64,000 bases of DNA from Thalassospira sp. HJ (lineage in GTDB: Bacteria; Pseudomonadota; Alphaproteobacteria; Rhodospirillales; Thalassospiraceae): the NCBI RefSeq assembly GCF_000948415.1, contig NZ_JYII01000012.1:682001-746000 (forward strand), read 5' to 3'. Shown here in pieces: positions 1-8,459 of the stretch. Position 1 is the stretch's first letter; each line of letters begins with the position of its first letter. Both the position numbers and the translations under genes were made by a program. The notes under the pieces were generated by a model. It was not told where the DNA came from. It did not search any database and was given only the letters and a program-made list of their open reading frames with translations.

Positions 1-11
1 AAGACTCCCGA

Positions 12-497
12 ATGGCACCAGCAACACCTGATTTGACCTGGTTGGATTGTGACTTTGACGATCTGTCGGCACGTCACGTGCACAGCCTTCTAAAGCTCCG
101 TCAGCAGATTTTTATCATCGAGCAGACTTGTATCTTTCCCGATATCGACGGGCTTGATCCTGTGTGCCGGCATGTGATCGCCTATGAGGGGGATGATGTT
201 TTGGCAGCGGCCCGGATTGTTGCGCCAGGAATTGACCCCGACCACACTGCACAAGGCGACCGTCCGGCGATCGGGCGTGTAGTCACCAGCGAACGTTTGC
301 GCGGGCAGGGGATTGGACGCGAAGTGATGCGGCGCGCGATTGCGGCTTGCGAACAGCAATTCGCAGGAAAGCCGATTTACCTTAACGGCCAGCTATATCT
401 TCGTGATTTTTATGAAAGCCTTGGCTTTGTGCAATTCGGTGCCGAATATGACGAAGACGGTATTCCCCATATCAGCATGGAACGCCCGGCGGGTTAG
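12..497 (+). CDS. ElaA-like GNAT family N-acetyltransferase
   Basis: This 161-residue protein has the short GNAT fold of the ElaA family, which transfers acetyl from acetyl-CoA to an unknown amine. The acetyl-CoA loop is visible in the middle (IGRVVTSERLRGQGIGREVM, about residues 88-107; the R-x-x-G-x-G/A core is RGQGIG). The C-terminal part reads YLRDFYESLGFVQFG, the usual last strand and helix of GNAT proteins. Length is normal for the family. The ATG is only 11 bases from the window edge, so upstream context is unseen. It converges on the DUF2336 gene with about 30 bases between them. The substrate cannot be inferred. Confidence 0.85.
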   Translation: MAPATPDLTWLDCDFDDLSARHVHSLLKLRQQIFIIEQTCIFPDIDGLDPVCRHVIAYEGDDVLAAARIVAPGIDPDHTAQGDRPAIGRVVTSERLRGQGIGREVMRRAIAACEQQFAGKPIYLNGQLYLRDFYESLGFVQFGAEYDEDGIPHISMERPAG

Positions 498-517
498 GTC
501 ACAACAAGAAAGAACTG

Positions 518-546
518 ACCAGCGGCAACTAGCGCACGCCGCTGGT
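518..546 (-). terminator. Possible hairpin terminator between convergent genes
   Basis: A perfect 9-bp inverted repeat (ACCAGCGGC at 518-526, GCCGCTGGT at 538-546, 11-nt loop) overlaps the stop codon of the minus-strand DUF2336 gene. Read on the minus strand it is followed by a T-rich but interrupted tract. It may end that transcript. The missing continuous T run and the overlap with coding sequence keep this tentative. Confidence 0.35.
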
Positions 547-1920
547 TGCCATGCCAGTAAAGAATTCAAGCTGCCAGTTCATGTCATCTTCACTCAACGG
601 ATATTGATTGCCGCTGCGTGGGTTAAGGGTTTGGCTGGGCGGGACATGGCCCAGCTTAATCTGAATTTTAACCGCCAGGTCGGCCGGAAGGCCCGCTTTC
701 CACGCCAGTGACACAACGCCCTTGGCCGAATGGGTGTTAAGCACCTTGGTCACCGCATCTGGAGAGATGCCAGCAAGAACCGCAAGGGATGCACGGGCGA
801 ATTTGACGTCATTGGCAGCCAACGCCTTTGCGACTTCCTGATCGGTGAGCTTTTTCTTGGCATGCATGGCCAGCGCCTTTTCAAAGGCCGGTTCGCCTTC
901 TTCCTCATCGTCGTCTGCGACAACACCTTTCTTGTCGGATTTCGGATCTGGCTTATTGGCCGCTTTGCCTTTTTCCTTTTCGGCCTTGATCTTTTTCGCG
1001 TCAGTCGCGACATCGTCGCGCTTTTCGAACTCCCCGGATGCAATCCGGCGCTGCACGACTTCGCGGACTGCCTCAAGCTGGTCCTTTTTAAGATCCTTGC
1101 GACGTTCGAGCACACTGATCAGGTTTTCAGCAACAAAGCGCGCCAGTTTACCGGCCGCGGTCGGCGTCAGGCTTGGACGTTCAACAAGGGGTTCATGCCA
1201 TTCCGGATAATCCGGTGCACGGTCGATCAGCTGATCAAGTGTTTCTTCGCGGATTTGGGCAGACTTGTTGCCCAACAAATGCGAAATTGCATCCTTGTCA
1301 CTGCTGGCTGCAATCGCATCGGCAAGCTTTTCGCCAACATTTCGGCGGCGCGAGACAAAGCTAAGCGCGCCACGGCCAGAACTGCCTTCGATGATTTCAA
1401 GAAGGTCGTCCTCGGTCAGAACCGGGGAATATTGCAGGACAGGACCACAAACAACACTTTCGGCATCACGGGCCAGCTGTTGAATAATCGGCTGCGGTGC
1501 GTCGGCAATGTCCTTGAGGGTTTCTGAAATGACCTGACGGACATGGACGGCCTGGTCACGGACAAGTTTATCGAGCGCCTCATAGGTCAGGCGGCGCAGT
1601 TTGTCGCTTTCGTTCGGGCTGAGCCCCGCCGACAGCTTGGCAATTTTTTCAGCCAGGCTGCCACGGACACTGTCATCCGTATCATCGGTCAGAAGAACGT
1701 CGGCCTGTACCGGAGTTGCTTCGTTGGCAGCGATGTGGCGACGAACTGAGGAGTCCTGATCGGTTGCGAGGAAATAAAGGATTTCCGGACGCGTATCATG
1801 GCGCTGTGCCAGCTTGCCACGGACGTCTGCGTCCGGGCTTGCTGCCATTTCCTTGGCCTCGTCATAGGTAATTGGCGTTTCGCTTCGCTTGTTAAATACC
1901 CGCTGCAAAAACCCTTTCAT
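529..1920 (-). CDS. DUF2336 domain protein, HEAT-like helical repeats
   Basis: A 463-residue all-helical protein with the N-terminal pattern of DUF2336 proteins: repeated short motifs such as DADVRGKLAQR, DSSVRRHIAAN and DDSVRGSLAEK, resembling HEAT repeats (about residues 25-110). A Lys/Glu/Asp-rich low-complexity linker follows around residues 300-345. The C-terminal segment ends with SEDDMNWQLEFFTG. No enzymatic motif is seen. The family is largely alphaproteobacterial and often sits beside signalling genes. Here it is the last gene of a minus-strand set after a PAS-EAL and a PAS-GGDEF gene, 12 bases after the latter, with a strong AGGAGG 8 bases before its ATG. A scaffold or effector role in c-di-GMP signalling is inference only. 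Confidence 0.75.
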   Translation of the reverse strand: MKGFLQRVFNKRSETPITYDEAKEMAASPDADVRGKLAQRHDTRPEILYFLATDQDSSVRRHIAANEATPVQADVLLTDDTDDSVRGSLAEKIAKLSAGLSPNESDKLRRLTYEALDKLVRDQAVHVRQVISETLKDIADAPQPIIQQLARDAESVVCGPVLQYSPVLTEDDLLEIIEGSSGRGALSFVSRRRNVGEKLADAIAASSDKDAISHLLGNKSAQIREETLDQLIDRAPDYPEWHEPLVERPSLTPTAAGKLARFVAENLISVLERRKDLKKDQLEAVREVVQRRIASGEFEKRDDVATDAKKIKAEKEKGKAANKPDPKSDKKGVVADDDEEEGEPAFEKALAMHAKKKLTDQEVAKALAANDVKFARASLAVLAGISPDAVTKVLNTHSAKGVVSLAWKAGLPADLAVKIQIKLGHVPPSQTLNPRSGNQYPLSEDDMNWQLEFFTGMATSGVR

Positions 1921-1932
1921 CGGGCATTCCTC

Positions 1933-3669
1933 CTAATCTTCGATTTTTGCCGGATCTTTTGATCCGGGTGCGGCAGCGATGCCAAAACGGCCTTTGCCAA
2001 CTTTCTTGACCTGATACATGGTCTGATCTGCGCGTTGCACAAGTTGTTCAAGTGTTTCTCTTGAATCCGGATCATGAACGGCAATCCCAACGGATATGCC
2101 CAGAGGATGTTGGGCGTCACCGGAATATTGGCCAAGAACAGCACTTTCCTTCATCAGCGTCTTTGCGCGACCCGATGCCGCGTTAATATCGGCACCTTCC
2201 AGCCACAGAACAAACTCGTCGCCGCCAAGGCGGGCCACCAGATCGGCCGGGCGGACATTATCAAGCAGGACCTTTGTCAGCGCGAGAATGGCGTCATCAC
2301 CGGCCTGATGGCCATGGATGTCATTGACCAGCTTGAAGTTATCCATGTCGACATACATCAGCGCTGCTGGCGCATTTTCGCGGCGCAGGCGGCTGTGGCG
2401 CCGTTTGAGTTCTTCAAAGAAGGCACGGCGGTTCAAAAGACCGGTCATGCCATCGGTACGCGACAGGGTCAGAATGCGTTCGTGTTGAATGGCCTGTTCA
2501 ATGGCGATGCCGACCTGATCGGAGACCTCTGTCATGATCGCGCGTTCGCCATCGGTCGGTTCGGGATGGTCGGCATCAAACATGAAGATGACTGCGCCAT
2601 TGTTACGCTGATGATAATGGCAAAGCAGGGCCAGAATCCGGTATTTGCCGATCTGGGCTTCGAATGTTTCGTTGGCACCTTGCAGCTTTGCAAGCGCCTG
2701 CTGGGCAATTTCGTTGGCACCTTTGTCTTCGTCGCCTGCGGCCAGTTCCATCTCGCCGGTTTCATCATTGCGCTTGAAGATGATGCAATATGAACAGGCA
2801 AGCGCGCGCGTACTGGCCTCTGATGCGCCTTTCAGGACAAGAAGAGGATCAATCTCGTCACGCATGGTACGCACGATATAGGTCATCAGCCGGTCACGGT
2901 TACGTGCTGTTGCGACTTCGCTTTCGCGGCGGCGCTGCTCGGTAATGTCATGAGCAAGGCCACGGGTTCCGATCCAGACGCCCTCGCGGGAATAGACCGG
3001 TGTCGAGGAAACTGAAAGGCATGCGTCGCGACCGTTGGAGCGCCGGAACCAGATCGGCACGTCACGCACGGCCTTCTGGCTGCGAAACACGTGTTCGCTG
3101 TCCTTGTCCGCAGTATCAAGCAGGAAGTGTCCCGGAAAACGGCCGACAATGTCATCAGCGCGATATCCAAGAGCGCCGCGCGGGGAGACAAAGATGAACT
3201 TGCCGGTTTCATCGGTTTCCCAGGCAAAGGCGGATGAGACTTCAACAATGTCGCGGTAGCGCTGGCGCGAATCAATCAGCGCCTCGCGCAGGTTGCGATC
3301 CATGCTGACATCGCGTGGCAGGATCATGACCTGGTTTTTCGTGGTCGGCAGGGCCGTCAGTTCAAGCGTTGCCGTCCCGCGCTGGACCTCAAAGGTCATC
3401 ATTTCAACCACACCACCCGGTGTGGTTAGGGTCCGGCGGATCAGCTGATAAATTTCGGGGAACAGGCCATCGCGAATGCCGTTGGCAAAGCCGATGGCGT
3501 TCTTGTTGGCAAAAAGCGGTACGCCATGAGCGTCCATGACGATGACGGGGGCTTCGGCCTCTGCCATGACTTTCGGGTCAAGGGTAAAGACATCCGCATC
3601 GTAGTGGGTCAGGTCTTCTGTCACGTCTGTTTTCTTGTTCTGGGGGTCCACGGGATGACGGGAAGTCAT
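1933..3669 (-). CDS. PAS/GAF-containing diguanylate cyclase (GGDEF)
   Basis: This 578-residue signalling protein should make c-di-GMP from two GTP. An N-terminal PAS-like region (about 30-120) is followed by a second PAS domain (about 133-250, around FAWETDETGKFIFVSPRG), a GAF-like region (about 270-390) and a C-terminal GGDEF domain. The active-site motif is intact (ARLGGDEF, around residue 480), and RPAD five residues before it matches the RxxD product-inhibition site, so both catalysis and feedback look possible. No membrane segment is evident, so a cytosolic sensor is likely. The gene starts 4 bases inside the end of the EAL gene and has AGGAGG 5 bases before its ATG, indicating translational coupling. 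The ligands of the sensory domains are unknown. Confidence 0.9.
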   Translation of the reverse strand: MTSRHPVDPQNKKTDVTEDLTHYDADVFTLDPKVMAEAEAPVIVMDAHGVPLFANKNAIGFANGIRDGLFPEIYQLIRRTLTTPGGVVEMMTFEVQRGTATLELTALPTTKNQVMILPRDVSMDRNLREALIDSRQRYRDIVEVSSAFAWETDETGKFIFVSPRGALGYRADDIVGRFPGHFLLDTADKDSEHVFRSQKAVRDVPIWFRRSNGRDACLSVSSTPVYSREGVWIGTRGLAHDITEQRRRESEVATARNRDRLMTYIVRTMRDEIDPLLVLKGASEASTRALACSYCIIFKRNDETGEMELAAGDEDKGANEIAQQALAKLQGANETFEAQIGKYRILALLCHYHQRNNGAVIFMFDADHPEPTDGERAIMTEVSDQVGIAIEQAIQHERILTLSRTDGMTGLLNRRAFFEELKRRHSRLRRENAPAALMYVDMDNFKLVNDIHGHQAGDDAILALTKVLLDNVRPADLVARLGGDEFVLWLEGADINAASGRAKTLMKESAVLGQYSGDAQHPLGISVGIAVHDPDSRETLEQLVQRADQTMYQVKKVGKGRFGIAAAPGSKDPAKIED

Positions 3670-5534
3670 GCGCGTCCTCCTGTTGTGGTCGACGCGGTCT
3701 GCTCGTTTGTGTCGGCACTGCTGGTCGGGTTTACGATATTGGTTTTGTGATAGTCATCATCACTGCCGATCGTGATCGGCGGGCCAAGGTGATAGCCCTG
3801 ACCGTAATCAATACCCAGATCACGCACCAGCTCGTAGCTGGCCTGATCGTGGATCATCTCGGCGATGGTGCAAATGCCCAGATCCCGGCAAAGCAGGGCA
3901 GTTGCCTTAAGAAACGCACGACCCTTGGGGTTGGCAAGGGCGGTACGCATTGCACCACCGTCAAACTTGATGATGTCGACATCAAGGGCACTCAGATATT
4001 CAAAGTTGGCCGCCCCGGCGCCAAAGTCATCAAGACAGATTTCATGGCCACGTTCGCGCAGCATCTGAAGGCCGTTATTCACATCAGTCAGCCCGCGAAT
4101 GCGCGAAGTTTCGGTGACCTCGAACAACACATGTTTTGGGGCAATGTCATAAGAATCAAGCAACTCGATCAGGGCTGGCATGAAGCCAGCCTGCTCAAGA
4201 GAATGGCCCGAAAGGTTCACCGCAACCGGGTAGGGGATGCTGTCGGGATTGTTGTGCAAATGATCCAGAACCTTGCTGCACATTGCCAGATCGAATTCCG
4301 TGATCAGGCCGGTGCCCTCGGCAAAGTGAATGATCTGATCAACCGCAAGCGGGCTTTCGCCGATGTTAAAGCGTGCCAGTGCCTCGAAATGGTGCATTTC
4401 CCGACTGCCGAGATGGACAATCGGTTGCAGGGCGACAGCAAAGGAGCCGTTTTCAACAATTTCACGGAAGGCGCGCACGGATTTCAGCGTTTCATTGATC
4501 AGGTGCGGCAGACTTGCCGACAGGCGGGCAGCGGTGACATCATTCTGCGCCTTGCGCTGCATGCGGTTCAGCGCATAGGCAACCGCGCGCGTCAGGTTGG
4601 TTTCGCGGTCGTTTTCATCATTGTCGGTGTCAAAATGATGGATGTTGCGGGCACTTTCATAATCCGTGCCAAACAGATCGTTTGTCTTGGCTTTCTTGCC
4701 CGTTTTGTCTTTTGTGCCCGGACCATTGGTCAGCGACATCAAACCGTCAATGTTATCAACCGGGGCAGGTTCGGCAATGTCTTCAAGATCAGCACGCAGC
4801 GCACTGGCATAGGCCACAATACGGCGTTCAAGCTCGATCATCGGTTCATCGACCGGGTGTATTTTGGCGTGCTTTTCCGAAGGTTTGGGTTCCTTGACGG
4901 CAGATGAGCTGAACTGCTTGGCGCCAATCCCAATCAGGCGGGCAAGCTCGTTGGTGGCCGCTGTTTCGGCCTGTGACCGCGATGCCGCCAGGTTTTCAAG
5001 CACGACCAGTGCTTCGCTATGATAGCTCATGGTGGAAATATCGCCGACCGAACCGGTCTGGTTGGTCTCGGCATTCATGTTTTGGCGAATGACGGCATTT
5101 TGTAAAATGATGCGATCAATGCCCGATCGTGCGCGTGGGCGAATGGCACGATGGCGGGCAGCGATGTAATAGCGGCTGGAAGGATCGGCGATCATATAAC
5201 CGCTAAGCGATAGGGGAACGGCTTCCTGCACAGGTTTGCCGTCGGATTCGCAAAGCTGAAAATCAAGATCGAGTTCTTCGAGGCGTTTCAGGCCGCTGCC
5301 GCCGTGAAGATAGGCACGCAGGAGCGGGCGTTCGGATTTGACAACGATCTTCTCGAATGCTTCGCCAATCAGGCGGTCCGGCGTGCAGCCCAGAAGGCTT
5401 TCGGTCGCGCCAGCGACAAACAGGATATAGCCGTTCTCGTCGACCTCAAGAAGCATGTCGGCCCAGCAGAAAGCCATGGCTGCCAAAAGATCTTGGTCAT
5501 TCGTTTCCGCCGAATAGCCGGTATTGTCTGTCAT
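3666..5534 (-). CDS. PAS-EAL domain protein, probable c-di-GMP phosphodiesterase
   Basis: A 622-residue protein with an N-terminal PAS domain (about 15-110, MLLEVDENGYILFVAGATES), a long low-complexity middle (about 120-350) and a C-terminal EAL domain. The signature residues of active phosphodiesterases appear present: HFEALARF near residue 383, VNLSG, LFEVTET, CLDDFGAG near residue 500, IIKFDG and a late IAEMI glutamate. It should hydrolyse c-di-GMP. It is the first gene of the minus-strand block and overlaps the cyclase gene by 4 bases, so opposing activities are made together. No good Shine-Dalgarno precedes the chosen ATG. About 340 bases separate it from the divergent amine oxidase gene. 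Confidence 0.88.
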   Translation of the reverse strand: MTDNTGYSAETNDQDLLAAMAFCWADMLLEVDENGYILFVAGATESLLGCTPDRLIGEAFEKIVVKSERPLLRAYLHGGSGLKRLEELDLDFQLCESDGKPVQEAVPLSLSGYMIADPSSRYYIAARHRAIRPRARSGIDRIILQNAVIRQNMNAETNQTGSVGDISTMSYHSEALVVLENLAASRSQAETAATNELARLIGIGAKQFSSSAVKEPKPSEKHAKIHPVDEPMIELERRIVAYASALRADLEDIAEPAPVDNIDGLMSLTNGPGTKDKTGKKAKTNDLFGTDYESARNIHHFDTDNDENDRETNLTRAVAYALNRMQRKAQNDVTAARLSASLPHLINETLKSVRAFREIVENGSFAVALQPIVHLGSREMHHFEALARFNIGESPLAVDQIIHFAEGTGLITEFDLAMCSKVLDHLHNNPDSIPYPVAVNLSGHSLEQAGFMPALIELLDSYDIAPKHVLFEVTETSRIRGLTDVNNGLQMLRERGHEICLDDFGAGAANFEYLSALDVDIIKFDGGAMRTALANPKGRAFLKATALLCRDLGICTIAEMIHDQASYELVRDLGIDYGQGYHLGPPITIGSDDDYHKTNIVNPTSSADTNEQTASTTTGGRA

Positions 5535-5877
5535 TTGCGAACCGTCATCGTAAGCCGCCCGATTATTTTTCTTCTAAGCCGCAGCTTTGCCTATCTCTAA
5601 TAAATAGCGATCTTACAAAGGATATGAAGGATTTGCACTCGATATGGCAAAAAAAACATCTCCCTGACAGAAGATCATTTTTTCAACAAAACGCAACCAT
5701 CAAACCATTGCTCGTTATTAGCCGTTGGTATGGACCTAAATACCACCATCGAATGGGGTTTTGCGACATTATGGCTTGATGTTTTTTGGATTGTTCTATC
5801 AACTCTGAGTGGGGGCGATTCCTTGCGCTTTCCATTTCCTGTCCAGAAAAACGTATCAACAGCCTAGTGAGGTCGCT
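5535..5877. promoter_or_regulatory. Divergent intergenic region with a small inverted repeat
   Basis: About 343 bases without a convincing gene lie between the EAL gene (leftward) and the amine oxidase gene (rightward). The stretch is more AT-rich than its flanks and must carry both promoters. One inverted repeat is clear: TGGTAT at 5726-5731 and ATACCA at 5740-5745, separated by 8 bases. No -35/-10 pair stood out enough to call. Confidence 0.4.
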
Positions 5878-7257
5878 GTGTCGAGCCGAAACATCAATCG
5901 CCGCCGGTTTATCAAATCTGTTCTGATGGCAAGTAGCGCTGTCGCCTTGGTATCCAAATTCGGGATCAAGAATGCGCGCGCATTGGAAAATGTTTCGGTG
6001 GTTGTTGTTGGTGCCGGTATTGCAGGCCTTGGTGCGGCAAGCATGCTGCGCAAACACGGTGCGACCGTGACAGTGCTGGAAGCCAAGGACCATACTGGCG
6101 GTCGTCTTTTGACTGATTGGTCGATGGGCCCTCCGTTTGAGGTTGGGGCAGGCTGGATCCACGGACCATCTTCGGATAACCCGACAAAGCAGCTAGCGGA
6201 TGCGGTTAACGCGCAGTATGTCGTGACCGACGACGAAAACGCGGTTTTCTATGATCTCAATGGTTATGAGTATGACGAGGATGAAGTCGAACGCATTGTC
6301 GATGCGTGGGAAGGCGTGCTTGAGCATATCGACAACACCTATGAGGTGAATGATCCACGCAGTCTGTTGCAGGCGATCAAGGATTACCGCCCGGCGTATC
6401 TTGATGATCCGGGGATCATGTGGGTCTTTTCCGCCTTTACCGAGTTTTCAAAGGGCGGGGCGATCGAAAAGCTTTCAGCACCCTTGTTTAACTGGGATGA
6501 AGCGTTTGACGGCGCGGATGTTGTCGTGACATCCGGTTATGATGAAATCCTGAAACCCCTGAAAGAGGGGCTTGATATCAGGCTTTCTCACGCGGTGTCT
6601 GACATCAAATACAGTGCGGAAGACGGTGTTGTGATCAGAACCGACAAGGGTGCTTTTGAAGCCGATTATTGCATCTGTACGGTGCCGCTTGGTGTGCTGA
6701 AAGCGGGCAACATCACCTTTACTCCAGAGCTTCCCGGCGACTATCGCGAGCCCATTGCAAAACTTGGTTTTGGCAGCGTGACAAAGCTTGCGCTCAAATT
6801 CGAAGAACCGTTCTGGGATATTGAAACCCAATATTTCGGCATCACGACAGAGCCGAAAGGCCGCTGGAATTATTGGCTGAGTTACCGGACTTTCTCCGAT
6901 GAGAACATTTTGCTTGGCCTGAGTGTTGGCGATTACGCCCTTGTTGCAGATCGCATGTCGGACGCGGAAATGGTTGAGGACGCACTCGAAGTGCTGCGCA
7001 CAGTCTGGGAAGATGATGTTACCGAGCCCGTTGAAGTTCTGGCAACTCATTGGGCGACGGATCCCTATACGCTGGGGGCTTATGCCTTCCCGCAGCCGGG
7101 CAATAGAAAGTCCGATTTTGACGGCTTGGGAGAACCGATTGCTGATCGGCTGATTTTCGCAGGTGAACACACGATCTTTGATTATGCCGGGACGACGCAT
7201 GGGGCCTATATGACTGGCCTGCGCGCAGCGGAATACATTATTGATGAGGAAGGCTAG
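5878..7257 (+). CDS. Tat-exported flavin monoamine oxidase
   Basis: An FAD-dependent amine oxidase (459 residues from the chosen start) that would oxidatively deaminate an amine or polyamine. The N-terminus carries NRRRFIKSVLM followed by a hydrophobic stretch ending near NARA, a good twin-arginine signal, so the folded flavoprotein should be exported. The Rossmann motif VVVVGAGIAGLGAASML, the LEAKDHTGGRL ribose-binding segment and the C-terminal FAGEHTIFDYAGTTHGAY flavin motif are all intact. I chose GTG at 5878 because GAGG lies 5 bases upstream and the protein then begins right at the Tat signal. An in-frame start at 5809 would add 23 residues before it. The substrate is unknown. Confidence 0.85.
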   Translation: MSSRNINRRRFIKSVLMASSAVALVSKFGIKNARALENVSVVVVGAGIAGLGAASMLRKHGATVTVLEAKDHTGGRLLTDWSMGPPFEVGAGWIHGPSSDNPTKQLADAVNAQYVVTDDENAVFYDLNGYEYDEDEVERIVDAWEGVLEHIDNTYEVNDPRSLLQAIKDYRPAYLDDPGIMWVFSAFTEFSKGGAIEKLSAPLFNWDEAFDGADVVVTSGYDEILKPLKEGLDIRLSHAVSDIKYSAEDGVVIRTDKGAFEADYCICTVPLGVLKAGNITFTPELPGDYREPIAKLGFGSVTKLALKFEEPFWDIETQYFGITTEPKGRWNYWLSYRTFSDENILLGLSVGDYALVADRMSDAEMVEDALEVLRTVWEDDVTEPVEVLATHWATDPYTLGAYAFPQPGNRKSDFDGLGEPIADRLIFAGEHTIFDYAGTTHGAYMTGLRAAEYIIDEEG

Positions 7258-7273
7258 GGGATTGGGCGTGGCC

Positions 7274-7293
7274 GATCAGATGCGTATCTGATC
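7274..7293. repeat. Short palindrome between convergent genes
   Basis: GATCAGAT, four bases (GCGT), then ATCTGATC forms a perfect 8-bp hairpin between the convergent amine oxidase and GGDEF genes. It overlaps the stop codon of the latter. There is no T run on either side, so it could be a weak bidirectional terminator or only a barrier hairpin. Confidence 0.4.
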
Positions 7294-8020
7294 AGGCTGC
7301 ATTGTGATCTGTCTTGCGGGACTCCGTCACGTCACGACGGCTGTGCTTTTGATCATACATCGCGTCGTCGGCTTGGCGGATAAGGTCGGCGATATCGCAT
7401 TTCGCGCGATAGGCGGCATGACCGAAGCTTGCCTTGATCGACAGTGCCTTGCCCTGCCAGATCAGTGGGAAACGCGCCGTTGCCTTTTGAAGCTGGGCAA
7501 TGCGTTTTTCGGCTGCGGCCGGGTTGCTGCCCGTCATCAGGATGGCGAATTCATCACCGCCAAAACGGGCGACAAAATCATCAGATCGCGTATGGGTGCG
7601 CAGGTTCTGACCGAAGTGGCGAAGAACCGCATCCCCGGCAGCATGGCCATGCACATCATTGACTTGCTTGAAGCCGTCAAGATCGGCAATCACCAGAAGA
7701 CCGCATTCATCGGTACGTGCCGCGCGCGATATCGCCTCGCGTGTGCGGCGCATGAAACCGCGCCGATTATACAGCCCGGTCAACTCGTCGGTTTCGACCA
7801 TGAGTTCAAGCTGACGGATACGGTTTTGTTGCTGATCAAGGCGGGTCTGCATGTCACGGGCAAGATCAACCAGGGTTGAAAGCGCACTGCGTTGTTTGCT
7901 TTCGTCCGTTTCTTCGGTCGCACGGTTGTTGATTGCTGTCTGATGCTGAAAATCAGCAGCAAGCTCGATCAACAAATCTATTTGCGACTTTTCCATTGGC
8001 TGTCTTGTTATCAATGACAT
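7292..8020 (-). CDS. Diguanylate cyclase (GGDEF) with short helical N-terminus
   Basis: A 242-residue cytosolic GGDEF protein. Residues 1-70 are predicted helical and rich in Gln/Arg (MQTRLDQQQNRIRQLELMVE), probably a coiled coil for dimerisation, and lead straight into the GGDEF domain (DELTGLYNRRGFMRR onwards). The active site is intact (ARFGGDEFAIL, near residue 153). RSDD five residues before it fits the RxxD inhibitory site. There is no recognisable sensor domain, so activity may be set by oligomerisation or partners. It is monocistronic and convergent with the amine oxidase gene. Confidence 0.88.
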   Translation of the reverse strand: MSLITRQPMEKSQIDLLIELAADFQHQTAINNRATEETDESKQRSALSTLVDLARDMQTRLDQQQNRIRQLELMVETDELTGLYNRRGFMRRTREAISRAARTDECGLLVIADLDGFKQVNDVHGHAAGDAVLRHFGQNLRTHTRSDDFVARFGGDEFAILMTGSNPAAAEKRIAQLQKATARFPLIWQGKALSIKASFGHAAYRAKCDIADLIRQADDAMYDQKHSRRDVTESRKTDHNAA

Positions 8021-8142
8021 TGAATGACGAAACCCTTACAAGGGGTGGAACCATTCTATCTTTCATGGCGTTACAAGAACATTAACGCGCATGAGGCGTA
8101 TTTGTGACGAAGCACTGTCGATCACGTAAAGGAGCACGACGG

Positions 8143-8451
8143 ATGAAAAACCTTTTTGGGGCCGGATTAACGCGGAAAATCGCTGTTGCTGGTGTAGCTC
8201 TGGCGTTGGCAGGATGCTCGTTCCTGCAGAAAGAAAACTTTACGGTCGGTGGTGAAATTACTGATCAGGGTCAGGAATGCGTGACGTTCCGTGCCGAGGA
8301 CGGAACGCTTTATGCACTAGCCAACAAGGCAAGCCGTTTCCGCCCGGGTGACAAGGTGCGTGTAACAGGCCATCTGGCCCTGATGACAACCTGTACTGAG
8401 GCCACAACCCTTATCGTCGACAAGATTGTTCTGCTTGCTCCGGCTGATTGA
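8143..8451 (+). CDS. Small lipoprotein, OB-fold-like hypothetical
   Basis: About 102 residues. A basic N-terminus and hydrophobic stretch end in the lipobox LALAGCS, so the mature protein should be a diacylated-cysteine lipoprotein. The rest (about 80 residues) is beta-rich with the pattern CVTFRAEDGTLYALA and FRPGDKVRVTGHLAL, resembling small OB-fold proteins (DUF5818-like, from memory and tentative). Two cysteines (QECVTF and TTCTEA) could form a disulfide. I chose ATG 8143 because AAAGGAG lies 7 bases upstream; a GTG start 39 bases earlier has no such site. It converges on the SPOR gene with only 8 bases between. Function unknown. Confidence 0.75.
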   Translation: MKNLFGAGLTRKIAVAGVALALAGCSFLQKENFTVGGEITDQGQECVTFRAEDGTLYALANKASRFRPGDKVRVTGHLALMTTCTEATTLIVDKIVLLAPAD

Positions 8452-8459
8452 TCTCCGAT

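Noticed and set aside
3747..4907. 386-codon plus-strand frame opposite the EAL gene
   Set aside because: It mirrors the EAL domain gene, whose catalytic motifs are intact; no independent evidence.
5726..5745. TGGTAT/ATACCA repeat as a defined operator or riboswitch
   Set aside because: Only six base pairs with no neighbouring promoter or known motif; kept only as a note in the intergenic entry.
7274..7293. Palindrome as a true Rho-independent terminator
   Set aside because: No T run on either strand; listed as a repeat instead.
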